In this document: positions 27,627-37,235 of the stretch, piece after piece
How positions within the stretch are numbered: the stretch's first letter is position 1
Layout: the number at the start of each line of letters is the position of its first letter
Assembly (NCBI RefSeq): GCF_026672425.1
Contig: NZ_JAPPRC010000006.1
Span: 310,001-374,000, forward strand
Length of the DNA stretch: 64,000 nucleotides
Reading direction: 5' to 3'
DNA from: Pannonibacter sp. SL95
Lineage (GTDB): Bacteria > Pseudomonadota > Alphaproteobacteria > Rhizobiales > Stappiaceae
Program-made: the position numbers and the translations under genes
Notes under the pieces: generated by a model
What the model was told of the DNA's origin: nothing
Databases searched by the model: none
What the model saw: only the letters and a program-made list of their open reading frames with translations

Positions 27627-29723
27627 TTAGCTGCGGCCGCGCGGACGCGGGCCACCGGCGCCGCCGCCCTTGGGACCACCGCTGCGGGGACCACCGGGAC
27701 GCGGGCCACTGCGGGGACCGCTGCGCGGTCCATTGCCGGGGCCGGAGCCCTTCGGGCCGCCGAAGCCGCGCCCGCCGCCACCAGCGCCGCCGCCGAAGCC
27801 ACGGCCACCGCCGCCTCCGCCGAAACCACGGCCGGGACGTTCCGGACGATCGCCCCGCTCGGGGCGGTCCTGACGCTCAGGCCGGTCACCCCGGGCCGGA
27901 CGGTCACCCCGATCCGGGCGCTCGCCCCGATCCGGGCGGCCAAAGCTGCGCTCGGGACGCTCGCGGCGCTCCGGTCGATCGGCACGGCTGAAGCCGCGCG
28001 GGCCTTCGTAGGCGTCATCCCGGTCACGCGGCGGGCCCTTGCGGGCGTTGCCGAGGCGGTTTTCCTGCTGCTTGTCGGCAACAATGCCGTCTTCGCTCCA
28101 GATCCGGCGTTCCGGCTGCGGCCGCTCCGGACGGCCAGTCTGCTGCGACCTTGCATCGGGGCGCGGTTCGCGCGTCAGGCGGAAACGGCTGCGCGGCGAG
28201 ATCTTCATCGGACGCTGTGCATCGCTGCGCTCGCCCCTGCCGCCATCCCGGCCACCATCCCGGCCACTGTCACGCCCACCGTCGCGGGCCGGGCGGTCGC
28301 CACGGTCCTGACGCTTGCGGCCGCCAACGGCAGCGGCGCCGTCGCGCGCGGTCATCCATTCGCCACGGCCCTGCTTCTGCGGTGCCGGGCGGTCCTTCTT
28401 CTTCGGCTTGTCGCCCTCTTCACCCGGAATATGGGTGAGAACCGGGGCGTCGAAGTCAGCGCCGGCTTCCGACGTTAGCTTCTCGCCGAGCTGGTCGCGC
28501 AACACGCGGCCACGGATCTCGCGCACGTCGCCCTCGGGCAGGTCCATCAGCTGGAACGGGCCGAAGGAGAGGCGGATGAGGCGGTTCACGGACAGGCCGA
28601 GATGCTCGAGCACGCGCTTGATTTCGCGGTTCTTGCCTTCGCGCAGGCCCATGGTCAGCCAGACGTTGTCGCCCTGCACCTTGTCCAGCGTTGCCTCGAT
28701 CCCGGCGTAGAACACGCCGTCGATGGCAATGCCCTCGGCCAGTGCGGTGAGCTGGTCCTGCGAGACCTCACCGAAGGCGCGCACGCGGTAACGGCGCAGC
28801 CAGCCGGTGGCCGGCAGTTCCAGCACGCGGGCGAGGCCGCCGTCATTGGTCAGCAGCAGCAGGCCTTCGGTGTTGATGTCGAGACGGCCGACGGTCAGCA
28901 CGCGCGGCAGTTCCTTCGGCAGCGCGTCGAATACGGTCGGGCGGCCCTCCGGGTCGTGGTTGGTCGTCACCAGGCCGCGCGGCTTGTGGTAGAGCCAGAG
29001 ACGGGTCCGCTCTTTCTGCGGCATGGGCTCGCCGTCCACGAGGATGACGTCATCCTCGGTCACGGTCACGGCCGGCGTCGTCAGGACGGTGCCATTGACG
29101 CTGACGCGGCCGTTGGCAATCCAGACCTCTGCGTCGCGGCGCGAGCACAGGCCGGCACGTGCCATCACCTTGGCGATGCGCTCTGCCTCACCGGCAAAGG
29201 AAATCGACGACGGTGTCTCGGAGGGAACGCCAGCGCCCTTGGCCGGGCGCTCGGCTGCCGTCTTGCGCGGGAACGGCTTGCCGCCGGGACGATCGCCGGG
29301 ATGGGCGCCCTGGCGCGGTCCGCGTGCCGGACGGTCATCGCCGAAGCGGCCGCCGGACGGCTTGCCACCAAAGGACTTCGCCGGGCGCGGGCCACGGGGG
29401 CCATCGCCGCGCTCAGGCCGTTCCTGCCACTGCGGACGGTCGGAGCGGAACGGGCGGTCCTGCCGCTCCTGCGAACCGGAGCGCTCGGCAAAGCCGCGCG
29501 ACGGACGGCTGTCACCGCCCTCGCTGCGCTGGCCGAAGCCACGCTGCGGACGGCCTTCGCCGCCTTCGCTGCGGTTGCCGAAGCTGCGCTGCGGACGGTC
29601 GGAGCCGCCGGCTGCGCCAGGTTTGCGGGGAGCACGGAATGCACCATCAGAGGCGCCCGTACGGCGAGACGGTCCGCCGGGCTTGCCGCCGCGGGGCCGG
29701 GAAGGGGTTTTCTTGTCGGTCAT
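27627..29723 (-). CDS. rluB: RluB-type 23S rRNA pseudouridine synthase with long disordered arms
   Basis: The 698-residue protein has a Gly/Arg/Ser-rich N-terminal arm of about 170 residues, an S4 RNA-binding domain (about 175-235), the RsuA/RluB catalytic domain with [17 protein letters not shown] holding the catalytic Asp, and a C-terminal arm of about 280 residues. The C-terminal arm repeats [15 protein letters not shown] units and then [10 protein letters not shown] and GPRSGPRSG units. A core synthase needs about 250 residues. RGG-like arms probably bind RNA non-specifically. The ATG at 29723 ([13 protein letters not shown]) is chosen because the upstream frame extension looks non-protein-like. 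Confidence 0.92.
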   Translation of the reverse strand: MTDKKTPSRPRGGKPGGPSRRTGASDGAFRAPRKPGAAGGSDRPQRSFGNRSEGGEGRPQRGFGQRSEGGDSRPSRGFAERSGSQERQDRPFRSDRPQWQERPERGDGPRGPRPAKSFGGKPSGGRFGDDRPARGPRQGAHPGDRPGGKPFPRKTAAERPAKGAGVPSETPSSISFAGEAERIAKVMARAGLCSRRDAEVWIANGRVSVNGTVLTTPAVTVTEDDVILVDGEPMPQKERTRLWLYHKPRGLVTTNHDPEGRPTVFDALPKELPRVLTVGRLDINTEGLLLLTNDGGLARVLELPATGWLRRYRVRAFGEVSQDQLTALAEGIAIDGVFYAGIEATLDKVQGDNVWLTMGLREGKNREIKRVLEHLGLSVNRLIRLSFGPFQLMDLPEGDVREIRGRVLRDQLGEKLTSEAGADFDAPVLTHIPGEEGDKPKKKDRPAPQKQGRGEWMTARDGAAAVGGRKRQDRGDRPARDGGRDSGRDGGRDGGRGERSDAQRPMKISPRSRFRLTREPRPDARSQQTGRPERPQPERRIWSEDGIVADKQQENRLGNARKGPPRDRDDAYEGPRGFSRADRPERRERPERSFGRPDRGERPDRGDRPARGDRPERQDRPERGDRPERPGRGFGGGGGGRGFGGGAGGGGRGFGGPKGSGPGNGPRSGPRSGPRPGGPRSGGPKGGGAGGPRPRGRS

Positions 29724-29884
29724 GCCCGCGTCATAGCAGAGCTTTCCCCCTTTAGGAATCGGACAAATGCAGGCTTTGCGCAAATTGCATGCCTGATCTG
29801 CCAAATGGTTTATAACGCGAGCGCAAAATGCCCCGACTTGACGGGGACGCACGACCTCATGAGACGGCGCTGGACGAGGCCCTG

Positions 29885-30397
29885 ATGGATGAGACCCAAG
29901 AGACGGCGCAGGCTAGCGGTCCTGTGGCATCTGTCTCCAGCTTCATGGATCTGGCGCTGGCCGAGGCGCGGGCGGCGGCAGCGCGCGGGGAAGTGCCTGT
30001 TGGCGCCGTCATCGTACGGGACGGCGAAATTCTGGCTGCAGCTGGCAACCGGACGCTGGAGCTGAATGACCCCACGGCCCACGCCGAGGTGCTGGCGATC
30101 CGGATGGCCTGCGCCGCCGTTGGCTCGCAGCGCCTGCCGGGATGCGATCTCTATGTGACGCTGGAGCCCTGTCCGATGTGCGCCGGCGCTATCTCCTTCG
30201 CGCGGCTACGCCGGCTCTATTATGGCGCGGGCGATGAAAAGGGCGGGGCGGTGGACAATGGTGTCCGGCTCTACACGCAGCCGACATGTCATCATGCGCC
30301 GGAGGTCTATTCGGGATTTGCCGAAACGGAAGCGGCCGGGCTGCTGCGGACGTTCTTTCGCGAACGCCGGGATACGATCGAGCCTGGCCAGGGCTGA
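29885..30397 (+). CDS. tadA: tRNA-specific adenosine(34) deaminase
   Basis: The 170-residue zinc deaminase converts A34 to inosine in tRNA-Arg(ACG). The zinc and catalytic residues are in HAE (His66, Glu68) and PCPMC (Cys96, Cys99). [28 protein letters not shown] and the end FFRERR are typical of TadA. The start is uncertain: the ATG at 29885 is used, while 29828 would add 19 residues and 29945 is the minimal form. The gene is divergent from rluB. Confidence 0.93.
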   Translation: MDETQETAQASGPVASVSSFMDLALAEARAAAARGEVPVGAVIVRDGEILAAAGNRTLELNDPTAHAEVLAIRMACAAVGSQRLPGCDLYVTLEPCPMCAGAISFARLRRLYYGAGDEKGGAVDNGVRLYTQPTCHHAPEVYSGFAETEAAGLLRTFFRERRDTIEPGQG

Positions 30398-30408
30398 GAA
30401 AGAAAAGT

Positions 30409-30456
30409 GGCACCGCCCCGGGGTTGAAACTTGGGAGAACGGTCGGGGCGGTGCCA
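30409..30456. terminator. Possible terminator hairpin after tadA
   Basis: GGCACCGCCCCG (30409-30420) and CGGGGCGGTGCC (30445-30456) form a 12-bp perfect stem with a 24-base loop between the convergent tadA and the gene at 30481. There is no U run on either side, so it may be a stability hairpin rather than an intrinsic terminator. Confidence 0.45.
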
Positions 30457-30480
30457 GTCGGGGGCAGGTGGGAGGAGAAC

Positions 30481-30834
30481 CTACCCCTTGATGCTGCACA
30501 AGGTGACCGGCCGGCGTTGGGTCCGGGCGGCCAGATACGGTTCGACGCCGGCGTTCCCCGACGCGGCGCGCGATTGCTGGAAGAGAAGCTCACCGGCATG
30601 GCCGGCTTCCTCGACGAGGGCGCGGCGGCTGCATCCGGCCGCGATGGCAAAGCCGAGAGGTCGCAAGTGCGCCTTGCGGTAACAGAAGACAGCAAGCCGC
30701 GCTCGCTGGTCTTCCGGCAAGGTATCTGCGACCGAGGCGGCAGACGCTGCGTTCTGACGCATCAAGGCCTGGAAGGTCTCTTCAGAGACCGGGCAATGAT
30801 CCTCGTTCAAGGATTCTGGGGCCACGCGGTTCAT
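30481..30834 (-). CDS. Conserved-looking hypothetical protein, 117 aa
   Basis: I do not recognise a named family. The protein is soluble and helical, with a polar N-terminus (SEETFQALMRQNAASAASVADTLPE), a central RARLAVFCYRKAHLRPLGFAIAA segment and a C-terminal part ending RRPVTLCSIKG. AAGGAGAAAGCGG precedes the ATG at 30834, a good ribosome site, and the 140 bases upstream are AT-rich as for a promoter. Codon usage matches its neighbours. It is a single gene between tadA and the patatin gene. Confidence 0.7.
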   Translation of the reverse strand: MNRVAPESLNEDHCPVSEETFQALMRQNAASAASVADTLPEDQRARLAVFCYRKAHLRPLGFAIAAGCSRRALVEEAGHAGELLFQQSRAASGNAGVEPYLAARTQRRPVTLCSIKG

Positions 30835-30979
30835 CCGCTTTCTCCTTCTGGATATGCCCCAATGGTCCAGCGCAGCGGTTAATCTTGGGTTAACATGCTG
30901 TATATGTTGAAAAACTGACGCAAAGAATAACTAAAAACCTGCCAATTGCCGTCAAAAAAGACATGGCGAAAATCTTGGT

Positions 30980-31816
30980 CTATTGCGAAAGTTGCTTATC
31001 CAGCGCCTCTCCGAGACGCCGCTTCACCTCCTCGCGCAACGGCGCTGCAGCATCGAGAACGCCCCGGGTTTTCATGAAGTCGAGCACGCGGATGTTGCCG
31101 ACGTCCGGCCGCACGAGAATATGCGGCATGCGCTGCTTGACCTTTTCGGCGGTGATCGACCGCATCAGGATCTGGGAGGCGCCGAACAGGGCATCCAGGG
31201 TGGTCGGAAAGTGTTTGCCGGGCCGCGGCACCGGTGTGCCGACAACATCGACCGCGACAATGATGTCGCAGGCCTCCGGCAGGGCATCGAAGGGCAGTGG
31301 ATTGGCAACGCCGCCATCGATCAGCACCTTGCCCTGCAGCCGAACGGGGCGGAACACGGCCGGAATCGCAATGGAGGCGGCAATCGCCGGGGCCAGAGGG
31401 CCGCTGCGGATGTCGACCTCGCCGCAGCCATAGAAGTCCGTCGCCAGAATGGTGAGAGGGATCGACAGGTCGGCAAAGGTTTCAGGCAGATGGTCGCCGG
31501 CAAACAGGTTGAGCACCCTTAGCGGGTCGAACTGGGCCAGACCGTTGCCGAAGACATCCGCCAGCCGGCGCGGACGCAATTGCCAGAGTTTCGCCAGCAG
31601 GGCATTGCGGTGGCGGAAGGTTTCGATCGCCAGGTTGTGCAGGTCCTGGCCGGAAAGGCCAGCGGCATAGCCGGCCCCCAGCAGGGCGCCAATGGACGAG
31701 CCGGCGATGAAGTCCGGCTTCACGCCCAGGTCGTCAAAGGCCTGCAGCACCGGAATATGCGACATTCCACGCGCGCCGCCGCCGCCAAGGGCAAGACCGA
31801 TCCGGGGGGTAGGCAT
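30980..31816 (-). CDS. Patatin-like phospholipase (RssA type)
   Basis: The 278-residue protein has the oxyanion-hole motif GGGGARG near the N-terminus (11-17), the nucleophile GSSIG with Ser41, and the dyad Asp167 in DGGV. It should be a cytosolic or membrane-associated lipid acyl hydrolase. The ATG at 31816 (MPTPRIGLALGG) has AGGAG ten bases upstream; the frame opens six codons earlier. It is downstream of the dehalogenase-like gene on the same strand, with a 36-base gap, so co-transcription is likely. Confidence 0.93.
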   Translation of the reverse strand: MPTPRIGLALGGGGARGMSHIPVLQAFDDLGVKPDFIAGSSIGALLGAGYAAGLSGQDLHNLAIETFRHRNALLAKLWQLRPRRLADVFGNGLAQFDPLRVLNLFAGDHLPETFADLSIPLTILATDFYGCGEVDIRSGPLAPAIAASIAIPAVFRPVRLQGKVLIDGGVANPLPFDALPEACDIIVAVDVVGTPVPRPGKHFPTTLDALFGASQILMRSITAEKVKQRMPHILVRPDVGNIRVLDFMKTRGVLDAAAPLREEVKRRLGEALDKQLSQ

Positions 31817-31852
31817 CACGCTGTCTCCTGGCACTCTCTCGTGTCGGGAGGG

Positions 31853-32761
31853 TTATGCCTGCCCGGTCAGGAAGGGCAATAGCACCGAAAGCGTTGCAGC
31901 CGGGTTTTCTTCGACAAGGAAATGTCCGCCGTCGATTGCCGCCCCGCGAACGTCGGTAGACCAGCGGCGCCAGACATCCAGCGGCGTTCCGGCCCCCGGC
32001 GCAATACCGTGGCCGCCCCACAGTGCCAGTGTTGGAGCGGTGATCTGGCGGCCGGCAGCCAGATCGGCAGCGTCGTCCTCGAAGTCAGTCGTCGCACCAG
32101 CGCGGTAGTCCTGGCAGGCGCCATGGACGCGATCCTCGGAGCCGAAGGCCTGACGATAGGCCGCGAGAGCGGCCGGTGCAAAAGCCGAGAGGTCACGCCT
32201 TGCGGTCCAGCTGGCCATGGTGTGGTCCAGGTAGAAGGCCGGATCTGCCGAGATCAACCGTTCCGGCAGGGGGGAAGGCTGGGCGAGAAAGGCCCAGTGA
32301 TAGACCTCCAAAGCAAAAGTCCGGTCCATGCGCTGCCAGTAATCATGCGTCGGCAGGATGTCGAGCACGGCCAGTCGCTGCACCCGGTCCGGATGATCCA
32401 GCGCCATCCGGTAGGCAACGCGGCCACCACGGTCGTGACCGCATACGGAAAACGAGCCGTGGCCAAGGTCAGCCATCAGGTTGCACATGTCCCGGGCGAT
32501 CAGGCGCTTGCTCATGACTGCGGCGCTGCCCTCTGGCAGGTCACTCGCGCCGTAACCGGGCAGGTCGGGCAGGATGACGGAAAAATGCGCGGCCAGCGCT
32601 TCGGCAATTGGGTGCCACATGACATGGGTCTGCGGGTAACCGTGCAAAAGCAGCAGCGCCGGGCCGGATCCGCCCATTCGTCCGCGGTCGCCGTGAAACT
32701 CAAATGACTCAAATGCTTGCGGAAAAAGACCGGAATTTTCAGGCAGATCGCTGACAGGCAC
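31853..32761 (-). CDS. Alpha/beta hydrolase closely matching fluoroacetate dehalogenase
   Basis: The 302-residue protein has HGYP (40-43), the nucleophile Asp110 in CGHDRGGR, and further residues that coincide with those reported for R. palustris RPA1163 as I recall them: Arg111, Arg114, Asp134, His155-Trp156, Trp185, Tyr219 and His280. In that enzyme Asp110-His280-Asp134 are the catalytic triad, the two arginines hold the carboxylate and His155/Trp156/Tyr219 hold the fluoride. So this is probably a haloacetate dehalogenase. The start is the GTG at 32761, preceded by GGGAG; an upstream GTG at 32824 is less likely. The patatin gene follows. Confidence 0.88.
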   Translation of the reverse strand: MPVSDLPENSGLFPQAFESFEFHGDRGRMGGSGPALLLLHGYPQTHVMWHPIAEALAAHFSVILPDLPGYGASDLPEGSAAVMSKRLIARDMCNLMADLGHGSFSVCGHDRGGRVAYRMALDHPDRVQRLAVLDILPTHDYWQRMDRTFALEVYHWAFLAQPSPLPERLISADPAFYLDHTMASWTARRDLSAFAPAALAAYRQAFGSEDRVHGACQDYRAGATTDFEDDAADLAAGRQITAPTLALWGGHGIAPGAGTPLDVWRRWSTDVRGAAIDGGHFLVEENPAATLSVLLPFLTGQA

Positions 32762-32924
32762 GCCAAGGCTCCCAGGACACGAGTGACCGCCCGCTAGCCT
32801 GACTGCAGACGCACCGGCACACAACCCCGTCCCTGCTAACGCTAAGGAAGGGGTTGCAGCGCAAGGCAGTCAGCGCATCATGGGGCAAACGCAGCGGATG
32901 GCGTGCCACGTGTCTCCAGATCTT

Positions 32925-34199
32925 TCAGCGATCGCGCGCAATGGCCTGCCAGCCGATGTCGCGCCGGCAGAAGCCCTCAGGCCATTCGATCCGGTCGACG
33001 GCTTCATAGGCACGGGCTTGCGCCTCGGCAACCGTGCGTCCCAGCGCGGTGACATTGAGAACGCGCCCGCCATTGGCGCGGATCTTTCCGTCCTTCGCAA
33101 GGGTGCCAGCATGGAACACCTTGACGCCTTCAAGCGCATTTGCTGCGGCGATGCCGTTGATCTCGCTGCCCCGGGCATAGTCGCCCGGATAACCGTTGGC
33201 GGCCAGCACCACGGTCAGGGCCACCTCGTCACGCCAGCGTACGGACATCTTGTCCAGCGTGCCGTCGATGGTCGCCTGCAACAGGGTGACGATGTCATCC
33301 TTCAGCCGCATCATCAGCACCTGGCACTCGGGATCCCCGAAGCGAGTGTTGTACTCGATCAGCTTCGGCCCCGTGTCGGTGATCATCAGCCCGGCAAACA
33401 GCACGCCCTTGAACGGGGTGCCGCGCCGCGCCATCGTGTCGATGGTCGGCTGGATGATCTCGGCCATCGTGCGGGCAATCATCGCCGCGTCCATGACCGG
33501 CGCCGGGGAGTAAGCGCCCATGCCGCCGGTGTTCGGGCCCTTGTCGCCGTCGAACACGCGCTTGTGGTCCTGCGCGGTCGCAAGGGCAAGACCGGTGCGG
33601 CCATCGGACAAGACGAAGAAGCTGGCCTCTTCGCCCGTCATGAACTCCTCGACAACGACCTCTGCGCCGGCAGCGCCGAAGCTGCCATCAAAGCAGGCGG
33701 CGACGGCTTCCTCGGCTTCGGCAAGCGTCATGGCGACGACGACACCCTTGCCGGCTGCGATGCCATCGGCCTTGACGACGATCGGGGCGCCGGTCTGGCG
33801 CACATAGGCGAGTGCTGCGTCCCTGTCCGTAAAGCGGCCATAGGCTGCAGTCGGAATGCCGGCTTCCTGGCACAGGTCCTTGGTAAAGCCCTTGGAGCCC
33901 TCGAGCTGCGCCGCCGCCCGGTTGGGGCCAAAGGCACGGATGCCGGCAGCTGCCAGGTGGTCGACGAGACCGGCAACAAGCGGGCCTTCCGGGCCAACCA
34001 CCACGAGGTCAATCGCCTTTTCCTGGCAGAACGCAATCACGGCCGCCGGATCATTGACGTCCACAGAGACGGCTTCGGCCTCTTCCGCAATGCCGGCATT
34101 GGCAGGCGCCGCATAGAGGCGCGTGGTCAGCGGCGAGGCGGAAATGGCATAGGCGAGGGCGTGTTCGCGGCCACCGGATCCGATGAGAAAGATGTTCAT
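32925..34199 (-). CDS. purD: Phosphoribosylamine-glycine ligase (GAR synthetase)
   Basis: The 424-residue ATP-grasp enzyme catalyses the second step of purine synthesis. It starts [16 protein letters not shown], contains [51 protein letters not shown], and ends with the domain [13 protein letters not shown]...[14 protein letters not shown]. The ATG at 34199 is the family start; the reading frame continues upstream but with no support. It is divergent from the GNAT gene at 34337. Confidence 0.97.
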   Translation of the reverse strand: MNIFLIGSGGREHALAYAISASPLTTRLYAAPANAGIAEEAEAVSVDVNDPAAVIAFCQEKAIDLVVVGPEGPLVAGLVDHLAAAGIRAFGPNRAAAQLEGSKGFTKDLCQEAGIPTAAYGRFTDRDAALAYVRQTGAPIVVKADGIAAGKGVVVAMTLAEAEEAVAACFDGSFGAAGAEVVVEEFMTGEEASFFVLSDGRTGLALATAQDHKRVFDGDKGPNTGGMGAYSPAPVMDAAMIARTMAEIIQPTIDTMARRGTPFKGVLFAGLMITDTGPKLIEYNTRFGDPECQVLMMRLKDDIVTLLQATIDGTLDKMSVRWRDEVALTVVLAANGYPGDYARGSEINGIAAANALEGVKVFHAGTLAKDGKIRANGGRVLNVTALGRTVAEAQARAYEAVDRIEWPEGFCRRDIGWQAIARDR

Positions 34200-34336
34200 G
34201 GGCGAAGTCTCGGCCGTTCGGGGGACTGGGAGCGGCGAAGGATGGGCGCGCCCGTCCTTGCGGTGGCTGCGCTCTAGCATGGGCGCGTGCCTGCGGCAAT
34301 CGTGTGGGGGCGTTGCGGGGGAGAGAGGGAAACAGG

Positions 34337-34807
34337 ATGAACAGGGCAGGAGGGTTTGCATTGTTGCTTGGCGGGCCGGCAACCAGCGAGACAATCATCG
34401 GACTGGCGCGGCAGTTCTGGACTGAAGCCGGAGAGACCTTTGCACGCCGGCAGGAGGACGCGCTTCGCACCCTGATGGTCGATGCCAGCCTCGGACGGGC
34501 CTGGCTCGCCCTGTACCGCGGTGAACCGGTGGGCTTCGCCGTTGCGCTCTATCGCCACTCGATTGGCTATGGCGGCCGTGTGGCGCTGCTGGACGACCTC
34601 TATCTGGTCGAGCGCGTGCGGGGACGCGGTCTCGGTCGCCGGATGCTGAAAGCTCTCAGTGCCGATCTCGAAGCCTTCGGCTTGCTGCAGTTACATGCCT
34701 TTGCGCCACGCAACTCTGCTGCGGCTTCACTGTACGAAGGGGAAGGCTTCCTCCGCTCTCAAATGCAACTTTACGAAAGACCGTTTGATCAAGAGAACCC
34801 GGACTAG
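34337..34807 (+). CDS. GNAT family N-acetyltransferase
   Basis: The 156-residue acetyltransferase has the acetyl-CoA pyrophosphate-binding loop [12 protein letters not shown] and the end pattern [13 protein letters not shown] typical of the fold. The substrate cannot be predicted. The ATG at 34337 lies after GAGAGAGGGAAACAGG. It is transcribed away from purD and is followed by an AT-rich gap of 95 bases before the first diguanylate cyclase gene. Confidence 0.9.
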   Translation: MNRAGGFALLLGGPATSETIIGLARQFWTEAGETFARRQEDALRTLMVDASLGRAWLALYRGEPVGFAVALYRHSIGYGGRVALLDDLYLVERVRGRGLGRRMLKALSADLEAFGLLQLHAFAPRNSAAASLYEGEGFLRSQMQLYERPFDQENPD

Positions 34808-34902
34808 CAACAAGGCCTCATGCATATAGTGGATTACGCTGCGTTATTTTGTTTGTGGCGCGATTTTGTGCGTGCGGCAGAAAAGTTTAACTTGTTTTAT
34901 TG

Positions 34903-36195
34903 ATGTTGCGCGCTACCACAGCGGGCATGGCTTTTACAAACGCACTCCTACTCGTTGCCCAGGCAGCCCTATACTTCACGGTGATGATGACCCTGTTGCA
35001 TCAACGCCGAAGCATCGGGTTGGGCGTCTTCATGTGCGCGCTGGGCGTGATGCATTTCCTCGAAACCTATCTCGCCAGCGTGTTTTACGTGCAGCTTCCG
35101 CACGGCATCATCTCGCCCGGCTCGACAGTGCTGTTTTCCGGCAAGCTGCTGATGATCCTCCTGCTCTATGCGAAGGAGGACGCAGCTACCGTGCGCCAGC
35201 CGATCCATGGCCTGCTGTTCGGCAACTTCCTGATTGTTGGCCTGGTGATGCTGCTGCGCAATCACGAGACGGTCCAGGTTGTGGCTGGCCGTGTCCCCGA
35301 TATCGCCTTTGTCGACGAAATCGGCCTGTTGATGGTCTGGGGTACGCTGCTGCTCTACATCGACAGCCTCGCCATCATCCTGTTGTACGAGCGGCTCGGG
35401 CGCTGGCTCGGGCGGCATTTTGCCTTGCGCGTGCTGATCTGCGGTGCGGTCGTGCTGACCTTTGACCAGCTCGGCTTCTTTCTCGCGCTGCATCTGGTGT
35501 CCGATGCGCCGCTGTCGGTGCTGTTTGGCGGATGGGTGGCCAAGATGCTGGCAACCCTGGTCTATGCCGGTTTCTTCATGATCTATCTGGCGCTGTTTCC
35601 GGCGGATGAGGAACAACCCCGTCCCGGACGGTTCAGGGATCTGTTCCAGGTGCTGACCTACCGGGAGCGCTATGAAGACCTGCTCAAGAGCGCGCACCTC
35701 GACTTCCTGACCAATGTCGGTCACCGACGCCAGTTCGATACGACCGCGCAGACCCTGATCGACGCTGCCGCCGACAAAGGCTATTCGACCAGTCTCATCC
35801 TGATCGACATCGATCATTTCAAGGCAGTCAACGACACCTATGGCCACCAGGCGGGCGACGAGGTGCTGGCAACGGTCGCCCGGGTGCTGAAGGACAACCA
35901 GCGCTCCGATGACCACGTCTTCCGCTATGGCGGTGAGGAATTCGTCGTGCTCAGCCAGCGCATGTGCGGGGAGGCTGCGGAATCCTTCTCGAACCGCCTG
36001 CGCCGCCAGATCGAGGACGTCACACGGGACGCGTTTCTGGAGCCGGTGACCGTGAGCATCGGTGTCGCCACAGCTCCGACCGAAGGACGCAAACTCGAGA
36101 CGCTGTTCGAACTGGCGGACCAGCGGCTCTACGAAGCCAAGGCAGCCGGGCGCAACCGCGTGGTCGGGTTGCGCAGGACACCGGTGATGGCCTGA
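34903..36195 (+). CDS. Membrane diguanylate cyclase, GGEEF with I-site
   Basis: The 430-residue protein has about seven membrane helices in the N-terminal 230 residues and a GGDEF domain (about 265-425). The active loop GGEEF is at 343-347 and the inhibitory site RSDD at 334-337, five residues before, so it should make c-di-GMP with product inhibition. LIDIDHFKAVNDTYGH is intact. The membrane part is not one I can name and may sense an envelope signal. The start is uncertain: ATG at 34903 or 34927. Upstream is an AT-rich promoter-like gap. It is followed after 75 bases by the frameshifted ubiA. Confidence 0.9.
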   Translation: MLRATTAGMAFTNALLLVAQAALYFTVMMTLLHQRRSIGLGVFMCALGVMHFLETYLASVFYVQLPHGIISPGSTVLFSGKLLMILLLYAKEDAATVRQPIHGLLFGNFLIVGLVMLLRNHETVQVVAGRVPDIAFVDEIGLLMVWGTLLLYIDSLAIILLYERLGRWLGRHFALRVLICGAVVLTFDQLGFFLALHLVSDAPLSVLFGGWVAKMLATLVYAGFFMIYLALFPADEEQPRPGRFRDLFQVLTYRERYEDLLKSAHLDFLTNVGHRRQFDTTAQTLIDAAADKGYSTSLILIDIDHFKAVNDTYGHQAGDEVLATVARVLKDNQRSDDHVFRYGGEEFVVLSQRMCGEAAESFSNRLRRQIEDVTRDAFLEPVTVSIGVATAPTEGRKLETLFELADQRLYEAKAAGRNRVVGLRRTPVMA

Positions 36196-36270
36196 GAAGG
36201 TCCGGAGAATGGCGCGGCTGACGGACCCCGGGGGCTCGTCAGCGCCGCAGGCCCGTGGTAACCAACGGCC

Positions 36271-37225
36271 ATGAGCTTCAAGATCTTTGGTACACAGGAC
36301 ACCGGCCCCGTCGCCGACGCGGTCAAACGCCACTGGGTCGACACACGACTGCCGCCCTGGGCGCGCCCCTATGCGCGTTTGGCGCGCTGGGAACGGCCGA
36401 TCGGCTGGTGGCTGTTGCTGTGGCCGTGCTGGTGGTCTGCGGCACTCGCCGCGATTGCTGCCGGGTCCCCTTGGCCCAATCCCTGGCATCTCGTGCTGTT
36501 CCTCATCGGTGCCGTCGCCATGCGTGGGGCGGGCTGCACGTTCAACGACCTGGTGGACGAGGACATCGACGCCAAGGTCGAGCGGACGCGCTCACGGCCC
36601 ATTCCGGCCGGACAGGTCAGCCGCGGGCAGGCGAAACTGTTCATGGCGCTGCAGGCGCTGGTCGGCGCCGTGGTGCTGATCCAGTTCAACCTGTTCACGA
36701 TCCTTCTCGGCCTCGCCTCGCTGCTGGTCGTGGCGATCTACCCGTTCATGAAGCGGTTCACCAACTGGCCGCAGCTGTTCCTGGGCTTTGCCTTCTCCTG
36801 GGGGGCGCTGATTGGGCTGGGCCGCCGCATTTGGCCGCCTCGACTGGGCCCCGATCCTGCTTTATGCGGGCGGGATCGCCTGGACCATCGGCTATGACAC
36901 GATCTATGCCCATCAGGACAAGGAAGACGACGCCATGGTCGGCGTGCGCTCGACCGCGCGCCTGTTCGGGGCCTGGACCAAGCCGGCGCTTGCCTTGCTG
37001 TATGGGCTTGCGACCGCGCTGTTCATGCTGGCTGCAGTGATGGTGGATGCGGGCCCGCTGGCCTTTGCGGGCTTTGCCGTTGGCGCGTTGCATCTCGTCT
37101 GGCAGATCATCGTGCTCGATATCGATGATCCGGACCAGTGCCTGAAGCTGTTCCGGTCCAACACGCTCTATGGCTGGATCGTCTTTGCCGGCCTGTGCGG
37201 CGAGGCGCTGATCTCGTCCCTGTAA
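36271..37225 (+). pseudogene. ubiA: 4-hydroxybenzoate polyprenyltransferase gene with a one-base frameshift
   Basis: The 5' part (36271 to about 36810) encodes the first half of UbiA with the NDLVDEDID prenyl-diphosphate motif. The 3' part (about 36812-37225), in another frame, begins GWAAAFGRLDW and holds the second motif, YDTIYAHQDKEDD. At 36811-36813 the sequence ATTGGGCTGG reads out of frame; removing one T gives ATGGGCTGG and a seamless 317-residue UbiA through FSWGALMGWAAAFG. As written, translation would stop at 36897 with no second motif. UbiA makes the ubiquinone precursor and is normally needed for respiration, so a sequencing error is as likely as a real mutation. Confidence 0.9.
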
Positions 37226-37235
37226 GCGGCGAGGG

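Noticed and set aside
27670..28440. Dense G/C-rich tandem repeats that could look like a minisatellite
   Set aside because: They encode the Arg/Gly/Asp repeat arm of RluB in frame, so coding explains them.
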